Source of the DNA: Tubiluchus corallicola
Lineage: Eukaryota; Priapulida; Priapulimorpha; Priapulimorphida; Tubiluchidae
NCBI GenBank assembly: GCA_030141605.1
Contig: JAQGDQ010000445.1
Coordinates: 1 to 64,000, forward strand
DNA length: 64,000 bases
Direction: 5' to 3'
In this document: piece after piece, positions 32,165 through 46,400 of the stretch
Layout of the letters: every line of letters begins with the position of its first letter
How positions within the stretch are numbered: the stretch's first letter is position 1
The notes under the pieces: generated by a model
What the model was told of the DNA's origin: nothing
Seen by the model: only the letters and a program-made list of their open reading frames with translations
Databases searched by the model: none
Position numbers and translations under genes: made by a program

Positions 32165-33410
32165 GTGTTCGACTACAGATCTAGCAGTAGACTAAGTGCT
32201 ACCTTCTTAACACATGTCTACAATATGAAACTATTCGACTAAAAATGTAGCAGTAGGCTAAGTGCTACCTTCTTAACATATGTCTGCAATATGAAACTAT
32301 TCGACTACAAATGTAGCAGTAGGCTAAGTGCTACCTTCTTAACACATGTCTACAATATGAAACTATTCGACTACAAATGTAGCAGTAGACTAAGTGCTAC
32401 CTGCTTAACACATGTCTGCAATATGAAACTATTTGACTACAAATGCAGCACTAGACTAAATGCTACCTTCTTAACACATGTCTACAATATGAAACTATAT
32501 GACTACAAATGTAGCACTAGACTAAATGCTACCTTCTTAACACGTCTGCAATATGAAACTATTCGACTACAAATGTAGCACTAGACTAAGTGCTACCTTC
32601 TTAACACATGTCTACAATTTGAAACTATTCGACTACAAATCTAGCAGTAGACTAAGTGCTACCTTCTTAACACATGTCTGCAATATGAAACTATTCGACT
32701 ACAAATGCAGCACTAGACTAAGTGCTACCTTCTTAACACATGTCTACAATATGAAACTATTCGACTACAAATGTAGCAGTAGACTAAGTGCTACCTTCTT
32801 AACACATGTCTACAATATGAAACTATTCAACTACAAATGTAGCAGTAGGCTAAGTGCTACCTTCTTAACACGTCTACAATATGAAACTATTCGACTACAA
32901 ATGTAGCACTAGACTAAATGCTACCTTCTTAGCACATGTCTACAATATGAAACTATTCGACTACAAATGTAGCAGTAGACTAAGTGCTACCTTCTTAACA
33001 CATGTCTACAATTGAAACTATTCGACTACAATTAGCAGTAGCTAAGTGCTACCTTCTTAACACGTCTACAATTGAAACTATTCGACTACAATTAGCAGTA
33101 GACTAAGTGCTACCTTCTTAACACATGTCTACAATATGAAACTATTCAACTACAAATGTACCAGTAGGCTAAGTGCTACCTTCTTAACACATGTCTACAA
33201 TATGAAACTATTCGACTACAAATGTAGCACTAGACTAAATGCTACCTTCTTAGCACATGTCTACAATATGAAACTATTCGACTACAAATGTAGCAGTAGA
33301 CTAAGTGCTACCTTCTTAACACATGTCTACAATATGAAACTATTTGACTACAAATGTAGCACTAGACTAAATGCTACCTTCTTAACACATGTCTACAATA
33401 TGAAACTAAT
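32165..33410. repeat. 66-bp minisatellite, about 19 copies, upstream of Dachsous
   Basis: The unit contains ATGAAACTATTCGACTACAA, TGTAGCAGTAGACTAAGTGC and TACCTTCTTAACACATGTCT. As 66 is a multiple of three, one frame stays open as a 22-residue repeat (MKLFDYKCSSRLSATFLTHV then YN); it is not a gene. Units near 32540, 32870 and 33005-33080 are shortened by a few bases, which breaks that frame. Confidence 0.96.
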
Positions 33411-33479
33411 CAGCTTATTTGCTTCTATGCTGTGGCTTCAATATGTCGAAGGAAGCCAAATAAGATGGAAGCAGTTGCT

Positions 33480-33546
33480 GTTTTCAATATTTTAGAGCAT
33501 TCTTTATTCGGAACTAATGTTTGCACAATCGTCCGGTTTTCTTTTA
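33480..33546 (+). mobile_element. MITE family A, 3' terminal fragment
   Basis: TTTTCAATATTTTAGAGCAT …CAATCGTCCGGTTTTCTTTT matches only the last ~66 bp of copy 2. Confidence 0.75.
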
Positions 33547-33839
33547 AGTAATGTTACCTACTTTGCCAGTTGTTGTTCTGCGAATAACATTTTAACGCAG
33601 AAACGAGAAATATTTTTTAAGAAATATTTTGTGAACTGTACCATGAGCTAAATAATAAAATTTCTAAACATAATGCTGGCTAAATAAACCATTAAATATA
33701 TGAATATTGCATGGAATTGACTTCCTGTTGTTTATTTTCAGATCATGTAAGTTTCTACAGAAGACTCTTGATGAAAGTTGGACAAAGATGAAGAAGACTA
33801 CGCATTTTCTTTAAAACTAGATGAAGATTTGACAGCAAG
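33547..33839 (+). promoter_or_regulatory. Presumed 5' UTR/promoter-proximal region of Dachsous
   Basis: Between the MITE end and ATG 33840. A TTTATTTTCAG acceptor-like site ends at 33741, so the start codon may sit in the second exon, with a 5' UTR intron upstream. No TATA box was seen. Confidence 0.4.
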
Positions 33840-36800
33840 ATGGTGCTAGCGCAGAAACAACGCACTTCTGTCGTTGTTTTCTTGTGTGTTCTTAGTCTGT
33901 GTTATGGACAATCAATAAAAGTAGAGTATCTGATCGAGGAGGGACAGCCTGTCGGAACGCTTGTGGGCAAAATTCGGGACCAGGCTGACAGCGCCTATCC
34001 ATATTCCCTCCAACCCCAGTTTTTAATATTGCACGCACAGCCTAATGCGAACGATTTTGACGAAAGCAAATTAAGAGACGGTGATATTTACACTGCAGCC
34101 GTGCTCGACCACGAAACGATACCCGAGTATAACCTGCAGATTATTGACACCAACTCTGTGTTTGTAGATGTCACAATTAAGGTTGTTGATGTCAACGATA
34201 ATTCTCCAAACTTTCCCGTGAAAGAAAAACATTTGGAATTGCCAGAATCTAGCGGGACCCTGGTCAACGCTCAGCCTATTGCGTTGCCGCCCGCCGTCGA
34301 TTTAGACAGCGGGACGTTCGGTGTGCAGAGATATGCAATCATTTCTGGAAATGTTGACGACGCATTTCGTGTTGTCCCACGACAGGACTTGAAAGGGTTG
34401 GACTTGGAGGTAAACTATTGGCAATTAGATAGAGAAAAGGTGCCGTTTTATTCGTTGTTGATAGCGGCATTTGATGGAGGACAGCCAGAAAGAAATGGTA
34501 CGATGTTGGTTAACATCACTGTGCTTGATATCAATGACCACGCCCCCGTATTTGCAATGAGCAAGTACGAAGCAGTGATCAAAGAAGATTCGCCTACCGG
34601 AATTGAAGTTCTTAAAGTGACAGCGACTGATGCTGACATCGGTGAAAACGGTAACGTTAGTTACTCCATTGATCGTCGTCATAGCGACCAAGACTTTGTT
34701 TTCGTTATTGACCCTCGAACCGGCGCAATATCGTTGAACAAGCGATTGGATCACGAAAAGAAAGGCGTGCACCAATTGGTCGTCGAGGCAAAGGACGGCG
34801 GGCAGGAACCGTTAAGCAGTCGAGTGTCGGTCAATGTTCGCATCGAGGATGTAAATGATCATCAACCGATTATAACGCTGCAATTTATGAACGGCGAAAA
34901 CCAAACTGCAAAGGTCGCCGAAGATGCGAATGCCGGAACGTTTATCGCACGAATCTCTGTCACGGATCCCGACAGTAAGAAGGAGCTGAGTAACATCAAC
35001 GTCACCTTGCTGGGAACCGAGGGCCACTTCAGATTGGTGACCGCCGATAACGTCGTCCACTGGGTGGCCGTGTCCGAGAAACGCTTACACCACGATGTTC
35101 GTTCTGAATTTGATGTAACTATCTTGGCGTCAGACAACGGTGATCCGCCTCTTAATACCACGAGGAAGTTTAGAGTAGCTGTAGTCGGTGTAGAAGATCA
35201 GGCGCCTGTTTTTACTCGCCAGCTTTACAAGGCTCAGCTGTCAGCTTCGACTGCCATTGGGACTCGGGTACTCCAGGTGCAAGCGCGAAATCGAAACAGT
35301 GCCGCCAACGATGACATCATTTACTCAATGGTCTTGAACAGCAAGCACTCTGATTGGTTCACTATTGACCCGTCTAGTGGATGGATCTTTACTAAACAGC
35401 AGATAGACTGTTCAGTAGATGTGGCACCTAGATTTTCTGTCACTGCTAAAAATAGTGCTAAACAGACGCTAATGAGTAAAGCAACGGTACTAGTATTCAT
35501 AAGTGATACATCTAACAATAAACCAGTTTTTGTTCACAGTTTTTATAACTGGTCAGTTGCTGAAAGCGAGTCGCCGGGTAAGTGCATTGGTCAGGTATCT
35601 GCTATCGACGATGACTGCAGCGACAGTTTGCACGTAACTTATGCGTTAGGCGATAGTTTCCGTGGCGATGTGGCTGCCATGTTTACCCTCAACAGCAGCA
35701 CGGGATACGTCTGCGTTACTGGGAAACTTGACCACGAAACGGAGAAGACCTACGATTTTTCCGTGCTGGCTCGGGATCAAACCGGCGCATCCACCAACGC
35801 AAATGTCCGAATCACGGTGCTAGACGTCAACGATCATGATCCGGTGTTTAATCCTCGTTATTATAGAGTCGGTCTGGCAGAGGGAGATGTTCAAGGCACC
35901 AGAGTGGTTGCCGTTCAAGCAGAGGATAAAGACGGGGGCATTTATGGGAAAATTAAATACGCTATAGTTGACGGTAATGTTCAGGGATTGTTTAAGATTA
36001 ATGCTGACTCTGGCGAAATTTCATTGGCTAAAAAGTTGGTGAGAAGAAGCAATGGCGCTCCATACTTGCTAGTCGTCAAAGCAGAAGACGGGGGTGGACG
36101 CAAAGCCATCGACAATGCAAAAGTCACTGTAGAGGTCGCTTCGAGGAATAGTGATTCGCTGAAGTTTCATAAATCTCTCTACACGTTTGCCGTGAGCGAA
36201 GACGCGGTAAAGGGAAGAACTGTAGGACACGTTACAGCGTCTAGTTTGGACCGCGCCGACATAAACCAGCCCATTAATTACACGATAACGTCCGGCAACG
36301 TTTTTGGGTACTTTACGATCAATGCCTACACTGGTACCATACGGACGAATCAGTTGCTGGACTATGAGAGAACACCATTTCTTGTGTTGAATGTGCAAGC
36401 GGAAGTACACAGCGTGCAACAGAGAGCTCATGCTCAAGTCAACGTCAGCATTATCGATCAGAATGACAACGCTCCCGAGTTTCCCAGCAAAGCAGCTAAT
36501 GTTAGTGTGTGGGAAAATGCCAGCGTGAGCGACATCATTTACCCCTTTCACGCGGAAGACCGGGATAGCGGCGAAAATGGCAGAGTGTCATATTTTCTGA
36601 AAGAAAACCCTAGTGAGACATTTAAGCTCAATCGGACCACGGGAAAATTGTTCCTAAATCGACGTCTTGATTTTGAACAAAAAACCGGTTACGTTGTCAC
36701 CGTAGAGGCTCGGGATGGCGGAAAACCACAACTAAAAACTACCATGAGTTTGTTTGTTCACGTTCTCGATGTAAATGATAACAGTCCAGTTTTTGAGAAG

Positions 36801-37496
36801 ACGATGTACAGAACAGCTGTTTCCGAAAGTTCGGCTGTAAACGATTCAGTCATACAAGTTAAAGCTACTGACACAGATTCCGGGCGAAATGGTCACGTGA
36901 GTTATTCACTAAATGGAGCTCATGATAAGTTCATCATCATTCCGGATACTGGCTGGATTGTCGTGAACAGTCAGCTGGATAGAGAAAAGCAAGATAAATA
37001 CCTGATGACGATCGTGGCGTCCGATCATGGTAATCCACGTAATTCCGCTCGTGCAACATTGGAGGTCGTACTCGAAGACAAGAACGACAATCCACCTCGT
37101 TTTGTGCAGGATTATTACGATTTCTTCATTATGGAGAACAAGCCGGCAGGTTCCGTAGTTGGAACGCTGCATGCGACGGACTCAGATCTGGGTAAAAGCG
37201 GAACGGTACATTATCAGTTGTTGCAAGACTATGAACACTTCGCAATCAACTCAAAATCGGGCGAAATTGTTACCAAGAGCATTCTAGACAGAGAAGAGAG
37301 AGCTCAACATCGAGTCATGGCCATTGCGAGAGACCTCGGACATCCCAGCCTGGAAAGTCAGGTGGAGGTGATTATATCCGTGGGAGACGAAAACGACAAT
37401 GCCCCCAATATCACAGATCCCATCCGCAAACGAGGAACAGAGATGGCGCTCGTGTCGGTCCGGGAACAAGCCGTGTCTGGAGTTCGCGTTTTTCAG
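33840..37496 (+). CDS. ds: Dachsous coding exon 1 (signal peptide, EC1-EC11, start of EC12)
   Basis: ATG at 33840; last codons GTTTTTCAG then donor GTATGT at 37497. 1219 residues in one exon. Splices in phase 0. Confidence 0.95.
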
Positions 37497-40400
37497 GTAT
37501 GTCTAATGATTATTTTAATAGCTTGGTAGGATTGACAGCGAGTGAAAATGTTTAATTAGGATTATTTGGCAATAAACAAACAAATTAATATGTTGGAAGA
37601 TTCCCCCTTGATTTAGTCTTTAGACACTTCCAAAGCCTGTAATTACTCTGCTTTTTTAACATTGAATTGCAAATGTTACCTGATTTCAAATTTCACCTTT
37701 TTCTAACATATTTTCTATCAAACTTTTTAAAATTAAACTCTGATTATACAAAAACATGATTATAAAGTTTACGCTTGAATTTTGTAGTGCAAATTACATT
37801 TGGGTACTGGATTAGCTTCCACAAACAAATTCTTTGTGTTTAAATGAAAAGTAAACTTTCCGGGAAAAATGTTAGAAGGATTTAGAAATAAGAGTGTGAT
37901 AAGGGCCTGGTGTGATTAGTGAAATCATTTTAAAATCATCATCATTTGGGTGTTCCCTTTTTGAACACCCATTTTTCCTCTGATGACGTCGTTCATCTGC
38001 AGGAAATGGCAGTGCACTGTCAATTTCCGTCAAAAATATGATTAGTTTTCACAAAAAACTAGGTAGCTAATTTTGTGATATTTTTGCGTGAATATTAGGT
38101 ATGCTGCGGAAGTCGGAGTTAGTTTAAGCAGCTTGCGCTTACAGAAAATCGCTAAGTCCACCGCTCGTCATAATTTTCAAGTGAACGGTGGCTTCCACTG
38201 CTAGTATGAATTAAGCTTTGCCTTGTAATCAGTCTTTGTTATATTTTTCTAAGTTTAAGTGACAACAGTAAAATAAAACCAACCTGCTAAGTGACGTGTC
38301 CTTTCCTTTAGCATTCTAGAGCAGAGGTGTGCAAATTATCTGACTAGCCGGGCCACATTAAACTTCCCCGCAATTCCTGTGGGCCACAGGCAGTTTGATC
38401 AAGGAGCCAAGTACAGAAGGGCCTAATAAGGATTTTTTTGCATCCGACCTGCGTACATCATTACTACTGCACTCAAGAAACTATTTTGGAAGTTATTAAA
38501 ATTTATATTACAAACCATGTATTTCTACTTTCAGGATAGATAGTGGTAATTTCATTACAATGCATATTAGTAATGTGTATCACACAGTCTGTGTAGTACA
38601 GTGATATTAAGCTACAGCCGTCTTGTAAGGGTTAATGGCATCCAATCTAGTAGAAAAAACTACCCGCACTATCTTTGGGATCGTGGCACGGACTTCAGCT
38701 GGATACACTCAATTAATTGCCCGGGCCGCACTTTCATTAGGTTGACAAAACTCTTTGCGGGCCGCACAAATTCTCTCGGCGGGCCGCAATTTGCACACCC
38801 CTGTTCTAGAGGACTGATACAGGATTTTCCGTATGCGAATCTTTGACATTTCGGGGAAAGCGTTCCCTGTCCAGCAGACGACGTGAATGAATAACTAGAT
38901 GACACGTTATGTCTTCAACTTCCTAATAGCCGTAACTTGTTACAGGTTTTAGCTGAAGATCTCGACAGCGACGACAATGCGCAGCTAACCTACTACATTG
39001 AAAGCGGGGCTGTCGTGGATGGAACTCGTTTATTCGCCATTAACAAGATGTCTGGAGTTGTCTCCACCACTTCTGCTTTGGACAGAGAGCAGGTAGAAAA
39101 CTTCCCTATTTATAATTTGCGGAATTCAATGTGAAAAATTTTTATTTAACTTAACCTTTGTCTTCATTTTGCTTTGCTGATTGCATTTTCTTGTTTGCTG
39201 CTGGCATACTTTGAGTTGCCTGGAAAAGCTAAAAATTTACTGAATCGGACCGTTGCCACTAGTGTGAACATTCTTTATCAGAAAATGCGAATTCGAATCG
39301 AATTTGTGATTTTGGACCTCGACCGCAAATTGAGTTTGAATTCAGTTGTAAAAGTGTTCGAATAAACTTTCGAATCCTAACAGAAATCGCAAGTAAATTG
39401 TGCTTTATCACATCATGTTCCAAACATTTTAATGATGAAGAGCGTATGTAATTAAGTGCCGAATTATTCAAATCCATAGCGTTAGGATCGAATCGAATTT
39501 AAAAAACCTATTCGAATTGAATTTAAACATCCGATGCTCATCCCCAGAATTAAATTCAAATTTTAGAGACATAAACGTGTCAGCGCTTGCAATGTGAATT
39601 TTTTCCTGTTTTTGTAGATGGAAGTTTACGTATTGGATATTAAGGTCCAGGACAATGGCAAACCACCACTTTCCTCGTCGCTCACGGTACAAGTTACGGT
39701 GCTGGACAGAAATGACCGCAGCCTGCTAGAAACTAAGATGTCGTTTTCTGTCGCCGAAGATGCAGATGTCGGGACAGTTATTGGTACCGTCGGCGCCACC
39801 GACAGCAACTCCGACAAGGACATCATGTATATGATCACAGATGGAAACACACTAGATACCTTCGATATCAACAAAGCCAGCGGCGAGCTGTACAGCATCC
39901 GCCCAATGAATTATGGAGACACGCCCTCTTTTCGGTTGCAGGTGCAAGTTTTCGACTATTTTGTGCAGAATCCGTTGAGTGGTATCATCCAGGTGGAAGT
40001 GGAGGTCATTGACGTCAACAACAACGCACCGGAGTTCGAAGTCGATGGCATCGAAGTTTCGGTCAGAGAGACTGTCGGCATCGGCACCGTTGTGCACACG
40101 TTCACTGCCACCGATCGCGACTCCGGGACAAACAGCGTGCTGCGCTACAGCATTACCGAGGCGGAGCCGTTGGGCGGATTTTTCGCTCTCAATCCGATCA
40201 GCGGCGATTTGATCGTCAGCAAACCGCTGGATGCGGAAACGACGCGGAACTTTCGACTGTTTGTGACCGCAACTGATCAAGCCGACGATGTAAGCAAAAG
40301 GTTATCTACAACAATCACAGCTACAATATTTGTCGAAGATGAAAACGATAACGCACCAGAAATCGTGTCGCCCTCTGCCGTGTCTCTTTTCGAAAATGCC

Positions 40401-43400
40401 CCTCCTGATTTTCAAGTGATGCAAGTGGTTGCGTTTGATAGAGACAGTGGCGAGAACGGAAGAATTTCCTATTACATTGATTACCATCACCAAAAAGGCC
40501 TGTTTATTATTGACCCGATCTCTGGTATTTTGAGCACCAGAGAAAGTTTGGACCGTGAAACTGTAGCTCAGCACAGGCTGACCGTTGTAGCTCGGGACAA
40601 TGGCGTCCCGTCCCGCTCAAGTCATCAGCTTCTCATTATAGACGTTGTTGACGTCAATGATCACGTACCTGTGTTTACACGCGATGTGTACAATGTCAGC
40701 TTGAGGGAGAATAAGCAGCCTGGCACGTTCGTTGCTCGTGTGACAGCTTCCGACGCCGACAAGGGCCTAAACGGGGACGTGTTTTACTCCCTATCCACGC
40801 TTGTGGCAGACGTCCATATGCCATTCAAGATCGACAGCCGTGACGGAACCATAACCAACACACGCATCTTGGACAGGGAAGTAAGGGATGTTTACACAGT
40901 TGTAGCGTATGCCCACGACAGAGGAGAGCCTACAAATACCGGTTATGCAGTTGTCAGAATTTACGTGGAAGACGAAAACGACCATACACCGGTTTTTGGA
41001 GATTCTTGCTATCCGCTTAGTGTGCCAGAGAATGTGGACCTCCACTCGGGCATCCGTTCCGTAGTAGCCATCGACGCAGATGCCGGAGACAACGGCCGTA
41101 TTGTATACGGGATAGCAGACGGAAACACCGACGGCGCATTTAGGATAGATCCCGACTCCGGCGTATTATCTAGCGTTGCTTTGGACAGAGAAACCACTTC
41201 CGCATACCAGCTTGTAATAACCGCACAAGATTCGGGGGTGCCGCCACGAACGGGCTCCTGTACCATTGATGTCACAGTGACCGACGAGAACGATAACCCG
41301 CCCAAATTCACTAAAGAGGCATACACTGGCAGCGTAAGAGAAAATGCCCCAGTCGGTACAAGCGTGCTGACCGTCTCGGCCGTGGACAATGACCAGTGGG
41401 ATAATCAAGCAATAATCTACACTTTGAGCCTCAGCGCTAGAGGTTTGTTTACTGTGGACAGTGAAACTGGTGTGATCACGACAAACAAAGTGCTGGACAG
41501 AGAGAAAGCGACGGTGCACAGATTCGAAGTGGTTGCCATGGATTCTGGATTGTACTCTCGTCATACGTCGACGTCGTCGGTGACGGTTACTGTTGATGAT
41601 GATAACGACAATCCTCCAGTGTTCTCGGCGTATCCATTTCGTGCTCACGTACAACCGACTGTCAGCATTGGTCAGCTGATAATACAGGTATGTTGGTTAA
41701 AATACTTATACTGAAAAATTACATCATCCTACAATCAATCGCTCTTGAGTTTAGCAATCACTTTTCTTTTAGAATGTATTAAAGCAGGAGAAAATACTCC
41801 TAATTAAAGCTTAGAAAGTTCGTCTTCACATTTTTTACTATTTACACATTGTCTTGTTGCATACAGGGCTTGTGTTAGCAGTTAAATTTTAAAATTTAAA
41901 CTCCCGCAATGACTGTTAGGTGCAGCCATTTTGACATTTGACAAGTTAAGTTTACATTGCACAAAGTTTGAAAAAAATCAGAACGTTCACAACACACACT
42001 TCACTAACTAAGGAAAAGTGTAAATTACTGTATCTTGTCAATAATAGTAAAAAATACATCGTGTTGGTGAGCCAGTGGTGCACACTGGGAAGGTGAGTCA
42101 GTAGCATTTTACCAAGTAGAGCAAACGTTTTAAACTACCAAGCATTTTCTTTTTTAGTTACATGAGTGTTTCTAACATGTAATGCTATGTGATATATCTT
42201 TGTTTTGAAACTTCTGGTGTAAACTTAGTAGTATTCCCCTTTCTTCCACCTTCAAAGAAAGCAGGATGATTTTTCGTATACTACCCCAAGTTCGATAAAA
42301 AGTATACATTTTAACGCAATTAATATGGCAAAGCGTTTCTGATACTTAAATAATAGATTAAAAACTTAATTAACGGCGGGCGAGCTCAATTATTGATAAC
42401 AACACAAACTAACATAATTTTCAACAACAAAAGTATTCCTTGAGCGTGTTGCACGTGTTTGTAAAAGACAAAATTGAAGTACTATGCTACTGTAAGAGAT
42501 TGAGCATGTTGTAATTAAGCTCAGCAAGTTTTAAGATAAAAATTCAAATTTCAAATTTACTGCTGTCCTCACACATGAGCTGTCCAACGTGTGTAGTTCA
42601 TCACAAACTAACACATCTGAATTGAGAGATACAGCACCTGATTTTTGGTGCAACGCATTTCCAAAATGCAGGCGCTTGTGCTCGTCTGACTAGCGAATGG
42701 CGATGAGCACATACCAGCGAAGAACTAGTATTGCGAATGCGAAATTGCTTTTGTGTGGTAATATTTGTTTTACGCGAGTCATTATTTAAAAAAAAAATAG
42801 TGTGTTTTCTTTCAATATTTTAAAGAACTGGTTGTTTTCACCTACAGTTTAACATTGGGTCCGGTTTTGCTTCAAGCTTTTACCTATATTTGTGCAATTA
42901 GATGAGCACTTGAAACTGGCCATAGGTGTCGCCACCAATTGGACATCATTTTCTTTTAGTTAAGTTAAAACCGAGTGAGCTGATCTCGGTGAAATGGTAA
43001 TTAAAACTTCACGCTGGCATGCCAGTCTTGTTTTCACTCTTTGCTTTCCTGATTCGCCATTTTGTAAACTTCAGGTCGAAGCCAGTGATGCAGACGAAGG
43101 TACCAATGCAAACATCGTGTACGAACTCACGCAAACAAATCCTCTATTTACAGTTGACAGGACTCGTGGTGACATAACCGCAAAGAAGAGCTTGCTACAG
43201 CATGCGGGCTTGCACGAGTGAGTATTTGTCGACGTTCGTTAATGATTAATTAATAATTAATGTTCGTTAATAATTATGTTATATTTGAAGCGAAGTACAG
43301 CCAAGTGGTCAGGGCATTGTGCTTCACAGCTGAAGTTAAAGCAAGACGTCTAAAATATTCGCTCTGAGCGGTTAATAATTTACAAATTATTCTATTGTAA

Positions 43401-46400
43401 TGAACTTGCCATTTGAAAATGCTGGAAAGTTATTAATTAGGACTGAATTAAAACAAGGGTCTGAGTGGTCTAAGTCAATTATTAGTTCTCTTAAATACCT
43501 TAAGACAAGATTGTATGTATTAATCTAGCATTGTGTATGGACATTTTATTTAATTAAATTAAATTAAATTAATTTTAATTTATAATTCAATATGAAATGG
43601 TATAATCAGCATTCCAGAGTGATTTTCTTTATCACAGTTATGTTCTTTTTACGTCAAGCATCAGAATTGTGAGATTTTGTTATTTTGTTTACTTACAGAC
43701 TGGACGTACGAGCTACTGACCAAGGCAGACCACCACTGAGTACTGTTGGCAGAGTCCTCATTCAAGTAGGATCTGAACCAACGTCTGAGTCACTCGTTTT
43801 TACGAAGACCGAGTACACGCGCGAAATTGTGGAGCATGATCGCGGGAACGGGGTTGTCGCACAAGTACGTGCAGTGCCCGGTCCCGCACTGTTCACAGGC
43901 GTGGAGTATTCCATTATCGGCGGTAATGATAACAATGCATTCCAGATTCACTCGGTTACTGGTGCAATACGCGTCCGACAACCTGTTGTCGTTGACAGGG
44001 AGAAGACGCCGGAGTTTAAATTAATCGTCATGGCAACGTCGAATAGGGATAGTTCCAAGCCGGTGTCCAATTACACGGCAGTTTCTATCAAGTTGAGAGA
44101 CGTGAATGACAATACTCCGTATTTCACTCACACGACGTATCACGCTTTCGTGGAAGAAGGCAACAGTCGTGGCGTTTACGTCGCCGAAGTTCTCGCTCTA
44201 GACGACGACGAGGGAAGAAACTCGGACATCTCTTACAGTATCGTCGACGGCAATCTTGATCGAGCGTTTTCCATTCTCGACAGACGCAATGGCATTGTCC
44301 GGACTAATCGTCAGCTTGTTAGATCTACACATGGTTCCTACGCCCTGACCATCAAAGCCATGGACCATGGTCAGCCGTCGCGCAGTACCACCTGCCATCT
44401 GTTGGTGACAGTGTTGGACAAGAACATTAACCAGCCGACATTGTTTTCGAGTCGGCAGGCCGTGCACATTAGCGAAGACGTGCCTGTTGGAACGCTACTA
44501 GTTACCATGACGGCTAACGATGTCGATATCTATCCAAACATCTCTTTCAGTTTAGCGTTCGAACGAGGTCAGTATACTGACATAGACAAGTTTACCGGAC
44601 GAGTTCTGCTAACAAAACCATTGGACAGAGAACGGTTAGCCGAATTTGACGTTGCCGTCCGGGCGTCTGACACGGAATCAGAAGTCCAACGCAATTTGAA
44701 ATTCGTCGTGGACGACATTAACGATAATCCTCCGCAGTTTATAGAAGACAATTACAGCGTGGTTGTTCACGAATCCAGTCAGACGTCTGGCACAACCTTG
44801 CTGACTGTTTCTGCCAAAGATGCAGATGTGAATGAAAATGCTGAGATCTCCTACAGTTTGGACGCAAGCCCAGAGTTGTTGAGGTTATTCGCGATAGATT
44901 CTCGGACCGGTGAAGTCTCTACAAGGACAAGTTTATCGTACGATCCAAATCGACCGGTGCTGCTTCTTAATCTCATTGCCACTGACCACGGCACTCCTCC
45001 ACTGTCGGGTACGGCACCTTTGCTGATTACGATTGTAGAAAGTAACCGAAATGCACCAACTTTTACCCTGAGTTTATATCAAGCTCTTGTTCCAGAAGAT
45101 GCCATTCCTGGCACCAAAATTCTGAATGTTAAAGCAGATGACGCCGACTTGTCGTACAATAATAACTACGTTGACTACAGAATAATTGGCAATGAATACA
45201 GCGACGTTTTCGCTGTCAATCGCATGTCGGGCGACGTCATGTTACTACGTAGGCTTGACAGGGAAACAGTGGAGAAGTACTCGCTGGCTGTTGAGGCTAA
45301 GGATCACGGTACACCGCCACAAAGTTCACAAGCTCTAGTAGAAATTATTGTAAATGACGTTAACGACAATCCGCCCGTGTTTTCTGACACGTCCTACGAA
45401 GTCACCGTCATGGAAAACTTAAAAACGAAAACGCCAATATTTCAAGTCAATGCCACGGATAGGGACAAAAACGAAAACGGCAACGTGCGCTTCCACATTG
45501 CTTCCGGCAACGTCGGCGACACGTTTGCTATAAATCAGAGCAACGGTGTTCTCAGCGCAATAAATGGGTTGGACTTTGAGAAGCATTCAGTGTATAATCT
45601 AATCGTAAAAGCGGTTGACGGCAGCCTCACTCGTCCTCTGTCGGCAATTGCCGTCCTGAAAGTGGTAGTCGACGACGTTAACGAATTCGCGCCAAAGTTT
45701 CACCGCAGCTACGTAGAATATGTACACGAAGACGTAGCCATAGGTTCTCGTGTTTTCACCGCTCATGCTACGGATGCTGACCTTGGTATCTATGGAAACG
45801 TCGAATATCAGCTCACTCGGCAGTCTGATGCTAATGTTTTCAGCATACACCCGGAGACCGGCGTGGTGACGACTAATTCACGTTTAAGTTACGAGAAGAA
45901 GAACTACTACACGATGACAATCGCAGCCGTAGATGCTGGCGGGTGGAACGACTCGACTGAGGCTAGCGTCAATTTGATAAGGGTTGACAAGTATGCCCCG
46001 GAGTTTACGCAGCGAGAGTATAAGTTTGAAGTTCCTGGCAATGCTAAGGTTGGCGATGTTGTCGGCCGTGTGAAAGCATCAAGCAAGAACAAAGATGCGG
46101 ATGTGCAGATCTATTACAGGTTCACTCAAAGCAGCCAATATTTTGCCATTAACGAAACCTCCGGTGTGATAACGGTCATTTCTGCCTTTGAAAAAGCATT
46201 TGCCCGGAGGAAACGAGACGTCAGAGGCGGAGCAATAACTCTCGTCGTCCAGGCTCATTCCGGAAAACAGATGTCAACGTTTAGTGGCAGTTTTGTAGTT
46301 GTCCGGATAAAAATAGATTACTATTGTGAAGGTTGTGGCATCGGTAGTCACCATTCTATATCTGCCGTAGCAGAGGAGCAGGAAATGGTCAGTCCGCTGG

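Noticed and set aside
32291-33495. Plus frames of repeated MKLFDYKCSSRLSATFLTHV
   Set aside because: They arise from the 66-bp minisatellite, and shortened units break the frame.
34425-36551. Several minus frames of 60-160 codons over Dachsous exons
   Set aside because: Shadows of a strongly biased coding exon on the opposite strand.
38601-38905. Small plus and minus frames near Dachsous intron 1
   Set aside because: They lie mostly inside the hAT-like MITE and show no protein similarity.
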